64,000 bases of DNA. Source: Daucus carota subsp. sativus. Taxonomy: Eukaryota > Streptophyta > Magnoliopsida > Apiales > Apiaceae. The position numbers and the translations under genes are program-made. The stretch covers positions 39,767,598-39,831,597 of the forward strand of contig NC_030385.2 of assembly GCF_001625215.2 (NCBI RefSeq), written 5' to 3'. Each line of letters begins with the position of its first letter. The stretch's first letter is position 1. Below are positions 11,086 to 24,343 of the stretch, one piece after another. The notes under the pieces are model-generated. The model did no database searches and was not told the DNA's origin. It was given only the letters and a program-made list of their open reading frames with translations.

Positions 11086-11624
11086 GGTTAAGTATCAAGC
11101 TGGTCACTCAAGTGAAAGTTATGTATCACTTCATTTATTGATCTTTTAGAGATCAAAGGTATCATCTTCATCATTAAAATCGTATAAAATATCAAACAGA
11201 TACCTCGAAAAATGTGTCGGGCAAATAAATATTTTTTTCATCAAGTTCTTCACAATTTTTTTCAACGCTACTATAATCAAATGAAAAGTGGTTAATTATG
11301 GCATCTTAGATAATATATCTAGATTTTTTTAAAAATATTTATTATTTATTTTAAATTTTACAATTATTTATTCTTATTTAAATAAAAATATATTGTAAAT
11401 ATGTGTTTAAAAATCTAGATATATTATCTAAGATACTAGAATTCACCATTTTTCATTTGGTTACAGTAACGTTGAATAAAAATGTGTAGAACTTAATGAA
11501 AAAAAATATTAACCTTCTCGACACATTTTTCGAGATATCTGTTTGATATTTTATACGATTTTAGTAATTAAAATGATACCAGATCAATGAATCATGGCCT
11601 TCATTCAAAGTTGATACTTAACCC
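11086..11624. mobile_element. Foldback (hairpin) DNA transposon with 11-bp target duplication
   Basis: The two halves are inverted copies with arms of about 230 bp. Both ends start GGTTAAGTATCAA, and inside they share AAAATCGTATAAAATATCAA and CTTAGATAATATATCTAG. The element is flanked by GAATAAGAAAA on both sides (11075-11085 and 11625-11635), an exact 11-base direct repeat. The length of the arms and target duplication fit a Mutator-like non-autonomous element. It has no coding capacity and lies about 740 bases upstream of the SDIR1 first exon. Confidence 0.8.
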
Positions 11625-12361
11625 GAATAAGAAAAAGAAAAAAAACGTATTATATCAGCGTGTTTTGGCGACAAATTTTCCGACTACCTAACTCGCCCCA
11701 CCGACTCGCTTCAAGTATCACTTTCGCCGAGTTTTGAATTTCACCCGCACTTCACCGTAAGTACTCCGCTTCTTTATTAATCTCGACTCACCATATACTA
11801 TACTCTTCTATACTAAACGGCACCGTATTAAACCTTTTTTCTTTTGTATCGGATTTTTATTTTCTCAATTGAGGTCAGTGAACACAGTGATTTTGCACAT
11901 GATTTGATGTTTGGTTAATTGAATCATTTTATTTAATTTGTGATTGTCGAGTTGTATGAATGATCTTGTAGATTTTATTTGATTTCGCTGTGATTTGATG
12001 TGTATGTTGTTAAATCGGTTATTGTGTTACATTTTTAACTTAATTTAACTGAAAATCTGTTAATTGATATGAGTAATGGATGGATTTGGAATTTGTTGAA
12101 TTGTATGTTTGTATGTTTTGAGACGATGGATTGTGTGAGATTGTGAGGGTGTTTGGCTTCTGGTTGAACGAGGGATTATTTGGATTTGATTTAGTATACA
12201 TTTTGGGTGCACATAATTTTGGGACCGGAGGTTTTCCATTTTTTGAATTCTTAGTTTACCGAGACAAGTGGGGACTGTGCGAAGCAACATTGTCTAACAA
12301 CTAAACTGCTATCTTAGGATTTGGAAGAATAATTGGGAGCTGATTTTGAAGACTTGTGAAG

Positions 12362-15300
12362 ATGAGCTTTGTTTTTCGCGGGGCGAGACCTGACATTGAA
12401 AATGGATTGTCGGGAGTTCTTCCTGATAGACGAGCAATGGTATATTTTCTGCGTGTCTACATTCTTTTTGTTGTCGATTTTTTCTTATGGAGTGCATTGC
12501 TGTCTTCACGTGAGATATAAATGGAGGTTATATAATATCCTGAAATCTGAATCTTATTTTGCCCATGCCAGCGTGTTCAACCGAGGCCCATTAATACAAA
12601 TTCTCTAGCTTTTCTCATTTCCGGTAAGTATGTATGTCTATTCTTCTTATGAATGCAGTTGACTCTTTCATTGCACTTCTAACTTTGTAAGTTTGCCTCG
12701 GCAGTTCTCTTGCTTTTCACAATTTTGAATTCTCAAATGTCCCCGAACTTTCTGGTAATCATCTGCTCCATATTACTATTGAGTTAATGTGCCATTGTTG
12801 ATCTGCTCTATGTCATTTTATAAGCATTTTTTATATCATAGTATTTGAGGTGGCATCCTTTTGGTTCTTGTATAGCTTTGGGTAGTACTGGGTATTTTCT
12901 TGATGGCCACAACCCTGAGGATGTATGCAACCTGCCAACGCCTCCAGGCACAGGCCCAAGCTCATGCCGCTGCTGCCAGTGGTTTGTTAGCTCGCACTGA
13001 ATTTCGCTTGCACATGCCACCATCCATAGCTTTGACAACAAGAGGGAGATTACAAGGATTGAGACTGCAGCTGGCACTTCTTGACCGTGAATTTGATGAT
13101 CTAGGTTTGTTAATACTTAATAGTAAGAGTATTAGAGCATCTCCAAGAGCCTCTTTGTTGGCTCCTAAATATAATATAAAAAATATGGCTCTTAGCAATT
13201 TAGGACAAAGTTAAGAGCGTAAACTCCAACAATACTCTCTACATCCCTTCTCTATTTCATATTTTATTCATATATTGGGCTCCACTACAACAAAAGAGAG
13301 TGAAAGATGGAGATGAATTGGAGGAAAAGATTTTTTTATTGTAAAAAAGTAAGTTAGGAGCCATGTGGTGGCTCTTAACTTTGAGGAGAGAGGAGAGAGA
13401 AACAAGAAGCTCTTAAGATTTAAGAGCCACTTAAGAGTCTCTTGGAGCAACATTTTTTCTCTACCTCCTCAAATCTCAAGTTAGGAGTCTAAATAAAGAG
13501 CTTCTTGGAGATGCTCTTATTCACATATACTTACTCGTACACAGAGGATGGGGTTCAAAATCATCTTCATTGCATTCACATGCTTGCAATCAAATTGTGA
13601 CTTAATAGGTCTGTTGTATTATTCTCTCATGCCTATCCCAGTTGTAGAAGTCCAACTATGTTTTTTCTGTTGCAGATTATGAGACACTGAGATCTTTGGA
13701 TTCTAATAATCCTCCCAACACACATTCAATGAGTGAAGAAGAAATAAATGCCTTACCAGTTCACAAGTACAAGTCCAATTCACATAGGTAATAGAGCAAT
13801 GTAGCATTCTGTAGAGTAATATGTTGCTGATAATTGCCTAGGCCTTCCGGGATACTTTGTATATTTGTTTCCAGTCATGCATAACCAAACTCTTTTTTAG
13901 CATCATCGCATTAAGATCACCCTCTTTCCGTTGAACAAAGAATTAAATGTACTTGTGAGTTTTAGTATGTTGGTGGTGTAGTAGTAAACTACAATAGATA
14001 ATTAGGAAGGAGGCCATATATTATTGTTGGAAGGGGGTAGATAAGCTGAATGCCATCTTAATTATTTTGAATTTGGTCTCAAGTATTAGGCTCTGCCTTC
14101 AAAGTAATAAAATATTTAAATTTAGTTCTTTCGAGATAAGAGGGTTCAATAAGTTGCATGAATTTAATGATGCATACATAAACAAGTCTGATAGTATTAA
14201 TCGGATATTTATTTTCTTCATATATGGGACCATTGGCACGAATATTAAGAGCTCTCTGTTATGCTTACAAGTGTCAAGAATATAGATTTCCTGTAACTTA
14301 TTGTAATAACAGCTAGTTAAATACGTTAATAATTAATTATTATGATACGTGCCTATTTTTTTGGGAGCTCTATTATAGTTCTTTTTTGATTTTGACACAT
14401 GCAATTCCACCTAAACATTTAAAAAAGTCGTCTTTTCTTCAGTAGTTTCTCTAATTTAAGCTTAATCTGTTTGTTACTAAAAATTTACTTCTCAACCTTT
14501 GAGCCATCCTTTCAAGGATGGAGTATAGAGCTGCAAGTCTGTAACTCATGCTGATAATCTATCAATCCTTGTTTTTCTTCTTATAGTGATGGTTTAGCAA
14601 AGCAAAAAGGCTCAAGTTCCTCATCACTAGTGCAGGTAAAATTCCACATCTTTTACGATGCTAAAAGCTTAACTATCTGTTAAGGGCCAGTATATAGTAT
14701 TTGATTATATATTTAATTGTTTGTTTGGGAGACTAAATTTTCTTTTAGAACTTTTAAATAAAAAATTTAAAGAGAAAAGATTACGGGTCTTCAGATTCTT
14801 GTACTTCTGGTGCGGAAGACTATAAAAATCAGCTCTTACCGATAGCTTATATTAAAAATTGAATAGCCGGCTCTGAACCATTTTTTCACTGTTTCGCATT
14901 CTCCAACCCTTTTATTTCCTCAATACCTCCCTTTGCTTCTCAGGGAAATAGTATGTTTACAGCTTAATGCTTTGACACGATCAGTACTATGTCTCAGTAT
15001 GATGCATGGATACTAAATTTGCAATGTCATATATTCTACCTGTATATTAATGTTGGACAGACTAGGAGATGTTTTCAGTAACATGCACCCATCAAAGCAC
15101 TATTATTCTTAATATTTTTTGGGTGGAACAAACCATGCAGATGCCCTGAATATCATTAAGATTCCAAGATGGATCCGAGGAAAACAAGAAATTGTATACT
15201 AATTGAACGATATTGCTTGGTTCTTGATTAACCAAGGTTTAATTCTGGACAACAATGAAGAAAGGAAGTAGAGAAACCGACTAGAGCACTAAGCTCCAGT

Positions 15301-16421
15301 CTTAATGCAATTAGTTTGCTTTGGCAATGAAATATTACATTGTTTTATGTAGATATTTCATTAATTTTGAAGGTAATTGAAAGTCCTAAAACAGTCTACA
15401 CGTCATATCATATCAACTTTAGCTTTAAATATATGATTACAATTAGAAGACTATATTTAGAAAAGAGAAGCACTTGTGCAGTTGATAAACAAACTAAGTT
15501 GCAATGCCCACCCATTGAGTGGAAATTGCAGATTTTTGGATACATGTTGTGAATAGTATTGCTATTATACCTTGACTGTCTGTACAATGTTGCTTTATTT
15601 TATGCATCTTGCTTCTCGATTGCTTTATAGTTCTTTGTTCCTGTTAAGTTATATTTTGTATATTAACTTTTACTGCAGTCTAAGCAGGAGACAGAGGTGG
15701 ATAAGAATTCAGAATCGCCCGAAGACGAGTTAACTTGCACCATATGCTTGGAGCAAGTCACTGCGGGGGAGCTTGTTCGCAGCTTGCCATGTTTGCATCA
15801 GGTTATTCCTCCTCATACTTAATAAACATAATTAGCTTGTAATATTACTTCCCTAAATTCTAGTTCCCATGCTTTCCTTGATTCACAATATAACACATAT
15901 TTTTCGCATTCCCTTCTGCCGTAATGGTAGTAATATTCTTTGAGTTTACACAAATTTTACAAAGTCAGGACAATAATATCATTTAAGAACCTGAAAAGCA
16001 ATTTGTTGCTTTCAGATTCTGCTTGTACCTCTTTACTAATGCCAGATATGCAAGTAGAAGAACCTCCTACATAATTATCCAATTGGTCAATAGAGACTCA
16101 ATATATACTTTCTCAAATCTTGGAACTTTTGGAGCGAGAAAATACTTTCATGATAAGCCGGTCATTTGCCTTACTTTTCTGAATTGGTTTCCCATACTTG
16201 CTCCTGGATTCTATCTTATATGTCTTTCGCTCACTTGTTGACTATTGGACTGAATGGTACCCTGCATGATGATTCTGACAGTCTTATCCTTGCAGTTTCA
16301 TGCAACTTGTATTGATCAATGGCTACATCAACAAGGAACATGTCCGGTCTGCAAACTTATGGTAGGTTCTGGATGGCAGGAAAGTAGAGAGAGCGAAACA
16401 GATGGTGACGACATGGTGTAA
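12362..16421 (+). CDS. SDIR1: RING-H2 E3 ubiquitin ligase, SDIR1 type
   Basis: SDIR1 is a membrane-anchored ubiquitin ligase that promotes abscisic-acid signalling in salt and drought stress. Eight exons are readable: 12362-12439, 12572-12623, 12705-12754, 12876-13104, 13676-13787, 14587-14635, 15679-15801 and 16296-16421. They give 272 residues, against 273 in Arabidopsis SDIR1. The N-terminus MSFVFRGARPDIENG is the family start. Two membrane helices lie at about 37-53 and 58-73, followed by the very conserved block around YATCQRLQAQAQAHAAAASG. The RING-H2 ligands are C210, C213, C228, H230, H233, C236, C247 and C250, all present. The alanine/glutamine-rich block and RING are nearly the Arabidopsis sequence, so orthology is likely. 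Intron 4 holds a Tourist-like MITE. No defect is seen. Confidence 0.95.
13135..13516. mobile_element. Tourist/Harbinger-like MITE in SDIR1 intron 4
   Basis: The ends GAGCATCTCCAAGAGCC and, reversed, GAGCATCTCCAAGAAGC form terminal inverted repeats. TTA flanks both sides (13132-13134 and 13517-13519), the PIF/Harbinger target signature. The inside repeats AAGAGCC/TTAAGAGC words in both orientations. It is 382 bp, non-coding and lies within an intron. Confidence 0.75.
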
Positions 16422-18490
16422 GAACTGTTTTCCATAATAGAGTTACGGCCTATGCTGCTGCATGTATTGATGTAAATATGACTATGAGGGGATACCGGAT
16501 GAGAGTTATGTATGAATCTAACGAATCTATCTTCAAAGTTACGTTCTTTATATTTGCATGATATTATACATGTGTAGTACTTGTAAAGCCTGTCCACAGG
16601 TTTTCTGTATTATCTTACATGCATGTCTAGAAGCTCATTCACGTCTCACTGCTGTCAAGCTGTGTTTGTATCGCAACTTCTCCAGCCGGAAAATGATCTA
16701 AAAGCATCAGTATGTTGTATTCTGGAGTTACAGGGATAATTGGAGAGGCATGAAAGATTAAACAATCTCCCAGAGGGTTCCAATTTTGCATAGCAGACCA
16801 GGTGGCCCGTTACCTGGAAAATCTTCCCCGGGCTCACGTCGAGAATAGATACTCTAACTCTGTTTAAGTTTAATATAATCCTTTTAAGTCTAATATAATC
16901 GTAAATTTTTTGGATCACATAACAAAGTGAATGAATTTAGAAGAAATATGATAAAATTTGAACTATGTTACGACCTGTGACCGGATACCTCACATTTTGC
17001 AAGGTAGAAGAGGATAAATTTCTGAATATTACTCACCTATATTTCCTAATATTTTGGTGGCTGAGTTATTAAGTTAATAAAATCCTTTTGTTGGTAAAAA
17101 AAATTAAAATATTTACAACAAAACAATATAAATTTAAAATCAAAACTAATTGAATGCAATCACAGACGCACCAAATAATTCATTCGTGTTCCTATATAGG
17201 ATAGTTTCAAATGTTTAAATTATCTCCGACCTTAAAAGTATTTAATTAAAAAGTGAATTATCATATCAAAATAAAAAATATAGACAATCTCTTGAAAAAA
17301 TCTCTTTTTAATCTTTATTTAATTAATAATCTTTAAATAATATCTTAACCAGTAAAAGCATATATTTCATATAAAATAATATAAATAATAACTAACTAAT
17401 ATGAACTAATATAAATAACTCAGGACAGTTTAAATAATTTATTATTTTATTTTATTATTAATAAAATAATTTATTATTTTATTTTATTATTAATAAAATA
17501 TATTATTTAATATGATAACAGATGAGAAAGAATATTCAAATAAGTTAAAATAAAAAAATAATTCATCAAAATAGACTCTTTATAATATAAATATTTTGTA
17601 TAACTTTTTATTCTGGAATTGTGGCAGATCTTCCAAGATTACGACGAGCCTGTCTGATTTCATCACTGCACCTTCATTATCTAACAATTAAAAGTAGAAA
17701 ACCACATTTGGTTTGTGCTTTGCACAGAATTAACAGAAGTAGGTAACCAATAAATAAAATAATACTTCTACTCTTCGTGCAGTACATGTCTAGCTTGCTC
17801 AGCTGTTGAAAATACGCTACCCTAAACTTCTTGTACAGTATTTTAATAATACTTCGGCGCCGAATTTATCTTTTCTTTCTTTCCCCACTCATATTTTCAC
17901 TTTATTTCCCCACCCTTTTTCGCCAAATGATTTCTTACAGCACCGATGAAAGAGATGGTTAATGTCTTATAACCTTGCTGCCTCTGCTGTATATATGTAG
18001 TTGTAGTATATCCATTTATATATATATAATATTATATATTAGCTATTAATTAGTGCTTTATTTCATGTTTCTTGAAGCTTTGTGATCAAAGTTTTAATTT
18101 TTATGAGCTTGAAGTTTAAATTAAGGGATTAGCAGGGCAGTTTAATTCAGGTTTCTTGAAGATTTTTGATTGAAGTTTTGATCTTTATGAGTTTGAAGTT
18201 TCTGTAAGGGGTTTTGGATTTGTGCTTAGGTTAGTTGTTTCTTCTTTCATATTTGTTGAAGTTTTGTGATCAAAGTTTTGATCTTTTTGAATTTGGAGTT
18301 TTGGGGGTTTTAGATTATTTGTTTAGGGTAGTTTGTTCAATCTTGAAGTTTTGTCAGTAAAGTTTCAATCTTTTTGAGTTCAAAGGTTGTTTGGAGTAAG
18401 GATTTTGGATTTTGGTATTTGCGATTACATTAGGAGGTTTGGAGATTGTTGGTGGATGGTAGAAGCTGATATAAGTTGATATAAGTGGAT
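16422..18490. other. SDIR1 3' region, AT-rich spacer and Pumilio 5' leader
   Basis: About 16422-16650 is the likely SDIR1 3' untranslated region. 16920-17600 is extremely AT-rich spacer with a 32-bp tandem duplication. From about 17880 the base composition changes to a pyrimidine-rich region with TATA-like words near 18020. 18060-18490 repeats GAAGTTTTGATCAAAG-like words and reads as the Pumilio 5' leader. No coding exon was seen. Confidence 0.5.
17432..17495. repeat. 32-bp AT-only tandem duplication
   Basis: Two near-identical copies of a unit beginning AAATAATTTATTATTTTA sit head to tail. It contains only A and T. No function is suggested. Confidence 0.75.
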
Positions 18491-21400
18491 ATGTTATCTG
18501 GAATAGGTAGAAGACCGATGTTTAGTGGCAAAGAAGGATCATTTGGTGATGGATTGGAGACGGAGTTAGGTTTTTTGCTCCATGAACCGAGGCGGCAGGA
18601 GTATGATGATCTTGAGAAGGAGCTTAATATGTATAGAAGTGGGTCAGCTCCACCTACTGTTGAGGGTTCATTGAGTGCAGTTGATAGGTTGTTTAATCAT
18701 GGAGGTGGTGGAACACCCTTTCCAGAACTCGGGGTTAATAAAAGTGGAAATCAGTTTTCCTCTGAGGAAGAGCTTAGGTCTGATCCTGCTTATCTGTCTT
18801 ACTATTACTCGAATGTTAATTTAAATCCTAGGTTGCCACCTCCTTTGCGTTCTAAAGAGGATTGGCGATATACTCAGAGGTTACAAGGAGGAAGTTCAAC
18901 CGTGGGAGGGATTGGAGATAGGAGGAAAGTAAATAGAAATGATACTGATGTTGCTGGTGGTGGAGTGTCGCTGTTTTCAAATCCACCAGGGTTTAACAAT
19001 AAGAAACAAGAAAGCGAAGTCGAATTGGAATGGGGTGGTGAGGGGCTGATTGGTTTGCCCGGTTTGGGTTTGGGCAGCAAAAAGAAGAGCCTTGCTGAGA
19101 TCTTTCAGGTGATTTTCGAGGTTATGTGTCCTAGCTGGCTTTTTGCAAGTGAATTTTGTGCATATTGTTCATTGTTTTAGACTTTTTGAATATCAATGGA
19201 GTTTTTAGCACCAAGGATCTGCACTCCTTATAATATTGAAAGCACTCAGTTGTTTGCAATAGATAATATCGATACACAAGTTGAGGCAATATATGGAAAA
19301 CTAAGCTATTGTGTTTGTAATCATCATTTTAAATTTATTATTGTTTTTTTCTTTTGTAAATAAATTGAGCTGTCCATAAAAGCTGCAGTGGAAAAACGCT
19401 ACCTATCTTTTTATGGCAAGCTAATATGTAGCATCTATGCAGGATGATGTAGGTCGTGTAACTCCTGGTTCTGGGCACCCTTCTCGTACGCCTAGTCGTA
19501 ATACTTTTAGCGAAAATTTTGACACCTTGGGGTCGGCTGAAGCCGAGCTGGCTCAGCTGCATCAGGGCTTATCTTCTGAAGATAATTTCGAATCAGCTTT
19601 GAAGTTTCAGAGTTCATCTGGCGTGAAAAATGTCAATGCACAGCCCCCATCTACATCATACTCTTATGTCGCTGCACTTGGTACTTCATTGTCAAGAAGC
19701 ACAACTCCGGATCCTCAACACACTGCAAGGGCTCCTAGTCCTTGCCCTACTCCCATCGGTGCTGGGAGAGGTACTGCGGAAAAGAGAAACACAAGTTCTA
19801 ACTCATTTCATGGTGTCTCTTCTCACATAAGTGAGCCTTTAGACGTGGTAGCATCTATGTCTGACATGAATTTGTCGAATGGTGTACATAATGCTGATAA
19901 TTATTTGAAGACTCAGGCTGAAGAACCCACTGATGACCAAAAAAAGTATGTTTTCGACATGCCAGGTGATCAGAGTAATATGAAGCATCACTCTTACATG
20001 AATAAATCTGAGGCAACACATATACACGGGTCTTCTCCTAGCCCAACAGAACTTTCCTGCTCCAAGAGCGGTGGCAATGGTCACGGAGTTGGGAACCCGT
20101 CTCTCCAAGCTGACCTGCATAGTAATTTTTACCCAGAAGGATCTCCAGGTTCTGTCCCTTATAATGGAGGTGGTTTAATGCCTCACTATCAGCATATTAA
20201 TGGGGCAAATTTGTCATATCCAAACTATGGTATAAATGAGTACTCTATGAATTCACCGGTGCAATCTGTGATGTCAGGCCATACTGGCAATGTTAACATG
20301 CCACCCCTTTTTGAAAATGCTGCTGCAGCAGCCATGGCTGTTCCAGTCATGGATTCGAGGATAATGGGGGGTAATATTACTTCGGGAACAAATTCCAGTT
20401 ATGATGCATTAGAATTACAAAATCTTGGCAGAATCAGGAACCAGATGGCCAGTAGTGCTCTTCAGGCACCGTATGTGGATCCATTGTATCTTCAGTACTT
20501 AAGGACAGCTGAGTATGGTGCAGCACAAGCTGCATTTCTTAATGATCCCACCATGGACATAAACTACATGAGTAATTCATACGTGGATTTGATTCAAAAA
20601 GCTTATCTTGAGTCTTTGGTATCACCTCAAAAATCACAATATGGTGTTCCTCTAGGGGGTAAAACTGGTGCATCTAACCATCAAGGTTTCTATGGTAATC
20701 CTGCATTTGGAGTCTCATATCCTGGAAGTCCCTTGTCAAGTCCTGTTATTCCAAACTCCCCTGTTGGACCTGGTAGTCCAATGAGGCATGGTGACATCAA
20801 TATGCGATTTACTTCTGGGATGCGAAATCTATCTGGGGGTATTATGGGGCCTTGGCACTTAAACTCTGGTAACTTGGAGAATAGCTTTGCTTTATCGTTA
20901 CTGGAAGAGTTCAAAAGTAATAAAGCTCGATCTTTTGAACTTTCAGAAATATCAGGTCATGTTGTTGAGTTCAGGTACATATTTTAAACTACTAGACTCA
21001 GTATAGATCTTGTTTGTGATGAGATATCTGTTGTTGACTTGCAACATTATCTGATTTATCAGTGCGGATCAGTATGGCAGCCGGTTTATTCAACAGAAAC
21101 TCGAAACTGCAACAACAGATGAGAAAACCATGGTTTATAAAGAGCTTTTTCCCCAAGCCCTCACATTGATGACTGATGTTTTTGGCAACTACGTGATCCA
21201 GAAGGTATATACATATACTTTGCCTTAATTTCTCTGACTCTTAACTAGGGCAGTTATTTTTGTTCATTTTTCACAAAATTTAGTTTAATTCACAATTCTA
21301 TTTACTCGTTTCAGTTCTTTGAGCATGGTATGGCATCACAAAGAAGAGAATTGGCAAACAAGCTGATTGGACAAGTTCTGACACTAAGCTTACAAATGTA

Positions 21401-24343
21401 TGGTTGTCGAGTAATTCAGAAGGTAAAGCTTTTAACTACTTTCCACATGAAGTATTTCTTATTATTTGCAGAAGGTTTTCATTTTGATTATCTGCAGCAT
21501 GCTATCGAGGTTATTGGTACATATCTGATGTTTGACCATCATGCTGTACTTTCACTTCAGAGAATGCATTCTAAATTTACAACTCATTCTTTTGTTACTG
21601 GAACTATATATTGTGCTCAACTATCCACATATGCACAAACATATGGAGCGGAAACTAATATTGGCCTGCTAAATGTACTCCCTAAGCTCCATAGAGCCCA
21701 CACACATGTATGTATATGGTTTCATAAGAGTGGAATTGCTTTAGACATCACCACAGCTATTTATATCTACAACTATATAAGTGGAATTATTGCGAGCGAA
21801 TATGGAAAGAAATAAGATATTTTGTTTCTTCCTACACTAGACATTTTATTCAGTATGTTCTTTTTCATTGTTAATTAATGTATATAAATACGTTTCTCCT
21901 AATTGTAATGTCAATTCAGAGTCAGCTACTCATTTTCAAGCTTTCATTAATAATGTATTATGTTTGCACTGACAATTCAGGCAATTGAAGTAGTAGATCT
22001 GGACCAGAAAATTGAAATGGTTATGGAGCTTGATGGTCATGTTATGCGCTGTGTGCGTGATCAGAATGGGAACCATGTCATCCAGAAATGTATTGAATGT
22101 GTTCCTGAAGTCCATATTCAATTCATTATATCATCATTCTTTGACCAAGTTGTCACCCTCTCCACACATCCATATGGGTGTCGTGTGATACAGGTTGCAA
22201 CTCCTTTTTAACATTCTATCTCTTCCTCGTCTGAACTTTGCAATTGGATGGATTGGAAATGTTATATGTTATAATTACCGTCGTGCAGAGGGTACTGGAG
22301 CACTGTGAAGAGACCAAAACACAAAGTAAGGTGATGGAGGAGATCCTGGGATGTGTTAGCATGTTGGCACAAGATCAGTACGGGAATTATGTTATTCAGG
22401 TCCGTTGTCGATTTTCTGTTTATCTTGCCTGGATACGTGCTGCTTCTTTTTTGTTATTATAATTAGTTTAACATTAATTTTCTTTCACAATAAATGCTGC
22501 TGTGGCTCTTATATATAGTTCTTGCTTCATTTTTCCAAATATATTTCACAGCATGTATTGGAGCATGGTAAGCCGCATGAACGTTCAACTATAATCCAGG
22601 AATTAGCTGGGAAGATAGTTCAAATGAGCCAGCAAAAGTTTGCTTCAAATGTTGTTGAGAAATGTTTAACTTTCGGTAATTCTAGTGAACGTGAACTTCT
22701 AGTTCGGGAGATACTTGGAACAACTGACGAAAATGAGCCTCTCCAGGTAGGTGTGCCAAGTTGCAAAAACTTCTATTGACTCCTGAAATTAAAATTGAAC
22801 TTCATATCTTAGTACAGAGGCAGAAATAAAATTGGAGTATGATTTAATCAAGAACACATAAATGAGCTTTCTTTCGCCAATAGTTCATGTATGATGTATT
22901 CATACTTGGAGATCACTGCAGAGGTTTGTGTCTATGGTAGATTGACATTTATAGTACTATTACTGAAATACTTGTTATGAAATAAAATAAAAATATATTA
23001 CCAACTTCATATTTTTAATATTGTATGCCTTTTCACAATGAAACCTATTATATTGCCATATTATAGGTTAGGCTACATTATATCAAAAGCTAAAACAGAT
23101 GTTAAGCTTTCCTGAAGCTTTAACTAAATGATTAGTGTTGATGAAACCAGTCTTTTAGTCATTTCCTTTGGCTTGAATTTTCGAGAAAACTTTAAGCAAA
23201 GATAATGATGTAGAGCTACTTCTTAGTTCTTACAATTTAGGCAAGTGCATTCAGAGTTATTTACACATTATACTCCCTCTGTTTCAGTTTAATGCTTTCT
23301 AGGTTACAGACCAATGTCTAATTCACTTGCAAAAATACTAATGTATATAAGTTTGGGAGTATAATATTACCCCTGTTAAACTCTATAATGCCACAATAAA
23401 GAAAGAACTTATTGAACTATTATTAGGGATATAGTTGGAATTAAATATTCTATGCATTCTAGGATGACGAGAAAGGTAAATATCCTTAAACAAAATCAAC
23501 TCCAAAAAAATGCTATTCAAACAGAGCGAGTTGTATTGTGCGCTGTATAATGATTATTGAATCAATTATCTTGAATATATCCTGTTTATATGACACATTA
23601 TTTTTAATTCTTTTGTTACCCAGGCAATGATGAAAGATCAATTTGCAAATTATGTTGTGCAAAAGGTGCTGGAGAAGTGCAGCGATGAGGAACGTGAACT
23701 GATTCTAACCCGAGTTAAAATTCATTTAGATGCACTGAAGAAATACACTTACGGGAAGCATATTGTAGCTCGCGTAGAGAAGCTTGTTGCTGCTGGAGGT
23801 ACATATTTTCTCCTCATGGTTATAGTTTTTTCCCCTCAAGCCTTCCTTCTGTTAAGTTGCCATAGAAATTTGTGTTGTGTTTGATTGGGATGAATGCAGC
23901 GGGAAGGAATGGAATGAAATTTGAACTATATTACTACCCTATCATTCAAAAATTTCATTCCTTGCACCCAGAACTAGAGGTCACACCCCCAATTTGAGAA
24001 GGAATTCTCAATTTTTTCCTATATCTAACTTCTTTTCAAATCTCATCATAATAATTTAGCATTCACTCATTTTTTTCCAGATTTTCCATACTTCCTCTAA
24101 TGTTTTCTTTTATTTTTACTCATTTCATTCCATTCTCGCCAACCAAACACAACATTACTTCGTAACTGATATTGTTTAATGACCTTTTAGCAAGCAACTC
24201 GATGCTTTCTTGGTAATACCAACTCGAACCACTGATGGTTTAATTCGTTTGCAGAAAGGAGGGGTGCTCAATCCCAGCAGCACGTGGCAGTAGGGGGCAC
24301 AGAGAAGGAAGTTGTACAGCTAACCCGAGGCCAGTATGAGTGA
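18491..24343 (+). CDS. Pumilio (PUF) RNA-binding protein, APUM1/2-like
   Basis: Pumilio proteins bind UGUANAUA-type sites in mRNA 3' UTRs and promote repression or decay in the cytoplasm. Nine exons: 18491-19108, 19443-20974, 21063-21204, 21315-21422, 21981-22193, 22289-22399, 22552-22746, 23624-23798 and 24255-24343, giving 1,060 residues. The first in-frame ATG is 18491. The N-terminal two thirds is the low-complexity region of plant Pumilios. The C-terminal PUF domain starts near residue 700. Its eight repeats carry the expected RNA-contacting sets in order: SRFIQQ, NYVIQK, CRVIQK, NHVIQK, CRVIQ, NYVIQ, SNVVEK, NYVVQK. This is the canonical code, so a UGUA-core target is predicted. It resembles the Arabidopsis APUM1-APUM6 group; the exact orthologue is not assigned. 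Introns 8 and at the last junction carry MITEs. Confidence 0.95.
23273..23530. mobile_element. Stowaway-like MITE, copy 3, in Pumilio intron
   Basis: The left end TACTCCCTCTGTTTCAG and the right end CAAACAGAGCGAG are diverged inverted termini of the same CTCCCTCCGT family seen at 1651. The right TA is not preserved exactly. It lies between Pumilio exons 7 and 8. Confidence 0.5.
23873..24154. mobile_element. hAT-like MITE in the last Pumilio intron
   Basis: The left end reads TGTTGTGTTTGATTGGGATG and the right end, reversed, reads TGTTGTGTTTGGTTGGCGAG. Both are followed by GGAATGGAATGAAAT-like words. These long, GTTTGG-bearing inverted ends are typical of plant hAT MITEs. The element occupies much of the intron before the final exon. 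Confidence 0.65.

Noticed and set aside
12060..13198. Minus-strand ORFs over the SDIR1 exons and introns
   Set aside because: They are antisense shadows of the well-supported RING ligase exons.
21330..21815. 161-codon ORF reading through Pumilio exon 4 into the intron
   Set aside because: The Pumilio repeat ends at CRVIQK with a clean GT donor at 21423; the extension has no PUF character and the next repeat is in the next exon.
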